64,000 bases of DNA. It comes from Paragordius varius. Lineage: Eukaryota; Nematomorpha. How positions within the stretch are numbered: the first letter of the stretch is position 1; every line of letters starts with the position of its first letter. The position numbers and the translations under genes are program-made. The notes beneath the pieces were generated by a model that was not told the DNA's origin, searched no databases, and worked only from the letters and a program-made list of their open reading frames with translations. Location of the stretch: the NCBI GenBank assembly GCA_964247055.1, contig OZ176056.1, forward strand, positions 4,216,001 to 4,280,000. The letters run 5' to 3'. Positions 58,937 to 64,000 of this stretch are shown piece by piece.

Positions 58937-61012
58937 CACTGTGCAACACGATTTTTAGACCAGAGTGAAAATTACTACATCTTATAGAGAATTTTTCTCT
59001 GAAAATAATGATATATTTAATATTTTCCTAGCACTTTTTCGCGAGCCGCTAAAAGGTTATAAAAATTCAAAAACCATCAAAAATGCCTGTTTTTGTAACC
59101 CTGTAATTTTTTGAATTTTATAGCTTATTATTTATTTTTTGGAGGATATTACAAATTATATTTTAAAATTCATGTAACATTTTAAAATTTTTAAAAGTCT
59201 CTACTACTTTTTGATTTATTTGGAAAAAACGAAACTTAGCTCCAAAAAATTAGCGTTTCAAAACAATGAAAAATTAAGAGACGTGCAGGCACCATACCAT
59301 TTTCTATACATAACAAAATGGAAAAATTTAATGTTAATATTAATTAAAAAATGTAAATATTAATTTTAGGAATAAATTAGTATATTTATAGTATAATTAA
59401 TAAAATAATAAATATATGTTAATATTAATTAAAGAATGTAAATATTAATTTTAGGAATAAATCAAGTATATTTATAAATAAGAATTACTTTTAAACATGC
59501 AAATTTATATGTATTGTACAAGATTATATGAATCATGATATTTTGTTTTTTAATATACGAAAGTTTTTTTCAACAAATAAAAAATACTTTTTAAACATGT
59601 AAATAAATATAAACTGAAATGATGAACTAAAAGAAGAGCAAAAAAGGCATTCATTTGTTTTTTTTCCCGAAAATAACTTTCATAAATTTTATATCCATGA
59701 ATCCCAATGAGGTCATTTTTTATATTATATTGAGAACATTTTATAGTTATAAATTGAATATAATCAATTTTTTTAATTTAAATTTACCCTTTTTTAATTG
59801 TGGCACGTTTAAATAAAATTTAACTTCATTTTTCAATCCATAACATAACTTGAAACAGTAAATAAGACGTTTAAAGGTACGCTTATTTTGATTTTTTGAT
59901 GTGTAAAAAAGCGTTCTGTCGCGTTGTTACAGGTGAAGTTATTATAGGCATTTATTTTTAGCGGCGCAAATGTTTGAGGGACCCTAATTTTTTTTGCCAC
60001 GTCTGTGAACAATACATATTCAGAAACTCACGAATACGAAAAATAAGTGAAAGGGCTAAAGCTGCCTGCGAGGCGAAATTCAATCTACCTTTAATGGACC
60101 AAGACAAGCCATGGAGCCCGCATTCATTTTGTCAAACATGCTAAAATGGTTTATTGGTATGGCCTGATAAAAAAAATTTTGAAAATTGAAGAACCTATGG
60201 TCTGGCATGAACCGAAAGACCATATAACGGATTGCTATTTTTGCTGTTCTAACATTTCCACATTCAACAAATCTGCTAAAAAACAAATTTTATATGCCAA
60301 TACTTCGTCCACTACACCCCCCATTTTTAGGGCAGGAAGAAACACTGATACGTTGAAACCTTATCCACCACTTCCCGTCTAACTATAGTAAAACGAAAAA
60401 TGAATCTTTCTGTATTAAATTTTTTAAAACCTTAGTAGTTTAGAATAAATAAATTTACTTTAAAATTAATAACAAAAATATATAATAACATATTTGAAAT
60501 ATTATAAAAAATCATATAATATTAATTCAAACACATAGATTATTATCCATTAACATTAAATATATATACTATTTTTCATATTTATAAAAAAGCAATTGAA
60601 TTTTATTATTTTAGTAATGTATAATGAAAAGCTGTCAATCAAATGATGCCAGTATGTCTCTTAATTTTTCATTGTTTTGAAACGCTATTTTTTTGGAGCT
60701 AAGTTTCGTTTTTTCCAAATATATCAAAAAGTAGTAGAGACTTTTGAAAATTTTAAAATGTTATATGAATTTTAAAATATAATTTGTAATATCCCCCTAA
60801 AAAAATATAATAAGCTATATAATTCAAAAAGTTATAGGGTTACAAAAACAGGCATTTTTGATGGTTTTTGGATTTTTGAAACCTTTTAGCGGCTCGTGAA
60901 AAAGTGCTAGGAAAATATTAAATATATCATTATTTTCAGAAAAAAATTCTCTATAAGATGTCGTAATTTTCACTCTGGTCTAAAAGAAAAGGATAAAATT
61001 TGTTGCACAGTG
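58937..61012. mobile_element. CACTG TIR element nested in the retrotransposon
   Basis: Ends are CACTGTGCAACA and TGTTGCACAGTG, with 3-bp TAA on both sides (58934-58936 and 61013-61015). Inverted repeats of about 350 bp share AGACCAGAGTGAAAATTAC, CTAGCACTTTTTC, AGCCGCTAAAAGG and AGCTCCAAAAAA / TTTTTTTGGAGCT. Removing the element and one TAA leaves the host RT frame continuous, so the ends are exact. CACTG termini and a 3-bp duplication suggest the CMC group. Confidence 0.85.
59975..60382 (+). pseudogene. Zinc-ribbon-like arthropod orphan ORF inside the nested element
   Basis: The first frame (about 59975-60140) reads RRKCLRDPNFFCHVCEQY to WSPHSFCQTC and stops. The second (60146-60382) reads EEPMVWHEPKDHITDCYFCC and a Pro-rich end. 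The order CxxC, FCxxC, W-x-EP-x-DH-x2-DCYFC is that of a recurrent family of uncharacterised arthropod proteins, often seen near transposons, recalled from general knowledge without a search. There is no start codon in the first part and the frame is broken, so it is a pseudogene. Confidence 0.6.
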
Positions 61013-62850
61013 TAATCGCTCTTTGTTTTACATAAAGAGAAATCAATATTATTAAGTGAGACGATACCCCTACTAACTTTAATGTTTCCCACAAGGAGTC
61101 ATAGTTAATCGAACCGAAGTCTTGTCTGTAATCAATAAAACACATGTATAATTTTTTCTGGAACTCTCTAGATGTTTCCATTATCTTTCTCATGTTTGAG
61201 ATATGGTCTCTTGTGCTTTTTCCCTTCATAAATCCGACTTGATTTTCTGGTATTTCTGGCTGTATGATACTGTGCATCCTGTTTTATTTTTAGTAAGGCC
61301 TTACTAGCGTGGCTAATAAGTATATCCCGATAGTTCTCGCACTGGAATACAACTCCTTTTTTGTATATTGGGAGATATACACAAGATATCCAGTCGTTTG
61401 GCCACTCACATGTTCCACACCTTTTGACAAAACTTGTGTAACGTTTCTACAGGAATAGCTTTTATGAACTTTATTGGGATATTGTCTAATCCCATCGCTT
61501 TGTTGTTAGGAATTTGTTTTAAGGCTAATTCAACCTCCTCTTCTAGTATATCTGGATCAGTTTCTTCTTCTTCTTTTAATTGCAACACTTTTGCTTAAGG
61601 AGCCTCATAGAGTTTTTGGGTGTATTTCTTCCATCTTTCTCGTACTTCTGTTTGTTTGCACAATATGATGCCATTTTTTAATCTTTTGGGATGATATAAA
61701 AGGTTAATGATTACTTGCTCAGTTTCTGGAACATTGGTTGCATTAATCTTTTGTTATTTAATTCCACTTCCAGACATTGTTTATTAAGAAAATCTTCATA
61801 ATCCTTCCTTGTTTGTCGTTGAAATTCTTTGTTATATAATTTTACCATTTTTTTATCCTCTTAATTTAGCTTTTCTCCTCTTTTCTGCTATCTCTAAACT
61901 CTTTTCTGATATCCATTTGTTATCTTTTCTCTTTACTCTCTGCACTTTTTCTTTTGCCACTTCATTATTAACATTTTTTATCGTTCCCCATAATTGTTTT
62001 GAGCTACATTCGTTGTCCAATCTTTCTAATCATCTTTCGTTTCTGTTGTAAAACTATTTGGGATGTTCCAAGTGTCGTATCTGTATGTCTGTTTAACCTT
62101 ATTTTTAATTATTTTAAGTTTGATTTTGGTTACTAAAAGCTTATGATCGCTAGAGCAATCGATGCTTTTGCTTGTTTTGGTATCGAGTATAGAGCTTTTC
62201 CATTTTTGAGGACATATTATGTAATCAATTTGGGTCTTATATTTACCAAATGGAGAGGTCCATGTGTATAACCTCCTATTGTATTGTGGAAACCATGTAT
62301 TGGTTATCATCATCTCATTTTCTTGGCAAAAATTGATCACTGCTTCCCCGGCCTCGTTTCGTTCTCCCAATCCATATGGGCCAACTATTTGATCTACTCT
62401 ACCTCTACCAATTTTGCTGTTCTAATCATGATAATCATATCTCCTTTCTTCGTTTCATCCAAAACTATTTGCAACGTTGCATAAAAATCCTCTATGTCTT
62501 CTTTGGAAGCGTTTGACGTAGGAGCATAGACTACTATGTATGTAAATTTAAGTGGCTTGGCATTCAGCCTACTCATGATTCTGGGTGTATATGGTGTATA
62601 ACTAATGAAACTTTTTTTTAATTTGTTTTTATTAATACTGCAACGCCTTCTGATTGCTGGTCATCTCTCCTAATCTTAACAATGTATAATTTTCGTTTTG
62701 CGCTTTCGCGCTACCTTTTTGCTTGGTTTGCGTTAGACCCAGTATATCTAAGTTCAATCTTTACATTTCCTTTTCAATTATTACCTGTTTGGTTTCTGTT
62801 AATGACCTTAAGTTCCAGCATCCAACTTTGAAAAGTCGCGTTAAGTTCAT

Positions 62851-63225
62851 ATAGTAAAACTATTTGGCAGTAATAAAACGAGGGTGGTTTGCCATTGCTT
62901 TTTTCATGTATGAAATCATGTGATTAAAAGCGGCAAGACATTCAAGGAGAGTATTATTTTACATTATTATATACTATAAATATATTTAAAAATATGTTTC
63001 CTTTAGTAAATATTAATCTTTATGTTTTGGAGAGTTTTTTATATTTGTTAATTTAAAGAGTAATATAATTTATAAGTCATTATAAATCATTGTTATACAT
63101 ATTATCTCTTTTCCTTCTCTCTACTCCTTGGTGCCTAATTATTTTTTTACTAGCCTAGCTATAAATTCCTTATATTTTTCTATTATGATTGCTAGACAGA
63201 GTGATATAATAATATTTATAATTTA
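62851..63225. other. AT-rich stretch, nothing recognised
   Basis: No gene, repeat or retrotransposon sequence was identified. Exons 9-10 of fucose synthase copy C are not here. Confidence 0.5.
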
Positions 63226-64000
63226 CACTAGTCGACAAATTTGGAAATTTTTAAGCACCACCACTAAAACTTTTTAAATTATGACTAATTTAAGTGTTTT
63301 AAAACCGAAGTTAAAATTTTTGATCCCGCCAATCAGAATTTTGAAATTATAGTTTTTTTAATTTTTCAAAAACAAGAGAAAATCGAGAGAAAATTAAATA
63401 TAACTTTAAAATAAAATGTTATTATATTATAAACTTAATATCATTTAATAAAGCGTTTTAAACTCTATCTTTTGAATATATATATGTCATTTAAATATCA
63501 GAGAGAAAAAAATAGTACGGACTTAAACGTCAAAATTTAGTCTTTTTTTTTCAAGTAAAATTTTAACACATATAAAAATTTTTTAAAAAAATACTAAAAA
63601 AGCCATTCTATGGTTTAAACCTTCGGCTTTCAGATAGGCTATATTTTTTTGTTAGATTTCGTTCTTTCGAGTACTTATTTGACTTTTTCTCTTGAGTTGG
63701 TTCTTATAAAAAATCCTTTATTTATACCTAGTGGATATACCTTATTTTTTTAAAATTATTGGTTGTTTTGTATTTTGAATTTCAGATGGATGTTGTGTAG
63801 CCACTTTTAGTAGAATTTATTGTTATGGGGTTGGACAATTTATATTTACCTAATTTATATTCAATTTAATTGTAGAATTTATCTAACTTTATTCTGTAAA
63901 TTGGTTGATTTGACATGTCAATTTGCCACGATTTTGCTTGCAAGTCTCTCTTATCGGACTTTACGATTACTTATTGTTATCTTTGCCATATCTGGCATAA
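63226..64000. mobile_element. Possible left end of another CACTA/G element
   Basis: TTA followed by CACTAGTCGACAAATTT resembles the end CACTAGACAACAAATTT of the transposon at 43324-44447, including the TTA target. No right end is seen before the window ends. Tentative. Confidence 0.35.

Larger units (their letters stand above)
57950..62850 (-). mobile_element. RTE/BovB-like non-LTR retrotransposon, degenerate, with nested insertion
   Basis: Read on the minus strand from about 62840: an APE-type endonuclease starting WNLRSLTETK (with an early stop), VVYAPTSNAS, then TQIDYI and SSDHKLLV (catalytic Asp and Ser-Asp-His region, 62370-62026); then reverse transcriptase with PNNKAMGLDNIPIKFIK (about 61500), ENQVGFMKGKSTRDHI (61277-60951), KGARQGCCLSPYLFN and the FADD catalytic motif near 58760; and a C-terminal RRMLGYTWKDKI...KLYFNHVRRSNSLEK tail near 58350-58220. 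Stops and frameshifts are scattered. The nested element at 58937-61012 splits the RT domain. End points are approximate. It occupies intron 8 of fucose synthase copy C on the opposite strand. Confidence 0.88.

Noticed and set aside
61809-62051. 80-codon hydrophobic frame on the plus strand
   Set aside because: Antisense to the region between the endonuclease and RT domains of the retrotransposon.

Overview
The window reads as nuclear DNA of a very AT-rich invertebrate animal, most likely an insect or other arthropod. The genes have GT-AG introns, TATA-box promoters and AATAAA signals. The repeats are Helitrons, hAT, PIF/Harbinger, mariner-like MITEs, CACTG-type DNA transposons and an RTE/BovB-like retrotransposon. 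The species cannot be named from sequence alone. There is no operon structure, and I saw no tRNA, rRNA or CRISPR.

Left part (1-25 kb): a cluster of four two-exon genes for small secreted proteins of 89-94 residues, at 1288-1640 (+), 11500-11851 (+), 18938-19326 (-) and 24249-24957 (+), plus an orphan first exon with its own promoter at 19876-20147 (-). Each protein has a signal peptide, one six-cysteine antistasin-like domain and a strongly basic Arg/Thr/Pro-rich tail ending in PYRPVY. Exon 1 is 64 nt in all four complete genes and the intron is always in phase 1. The first two genes lie in two long paralogous blocks (1-5662 and 10221-18750). Transposon insertions into only one block give a relative chronology. 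Block B also carries an array built from Helitron 5' ends (13315-16186).

Middle and right part (28-57.5 kb): three tandem copies of GDP-L-fucose synthase (Gmer/GFUS, last step of GDP-fucose synthesis), all on the + strand. Copy A (28171-35077) and copy B (40584-46161) each have 10 recognisable exons. Copy C (from 47655) has exons 1-8 here; its last two exons are not in the window. In all three copies intron 1 is only 29-31 nt, and the encoded glycine loop is one residue shorter than usual. Copy B has lost the normal 3' splice site of intron 8. In copy B a CACTG transposon also ends 14 nt before exon 6.

Transposon landscape: two Helitrons with both termini (25670-27697, 36561-38526); two almost wholly palindromic elements of about 1.25 kb (39011-40284, 51231-52465); a foldback element whose empty site survives in the other duplicated block (2113-3315); two hAT elements with perfect 8-bp target duplications (20392-21782, 53620-57042); and an RTE-like retrotransposon (about 57950-62850, minus strand) interrupted by a TIR element (58937-61012) with a TAA target duplication. 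The intergenic remainder is AT-rich sequence with no supportable gene.
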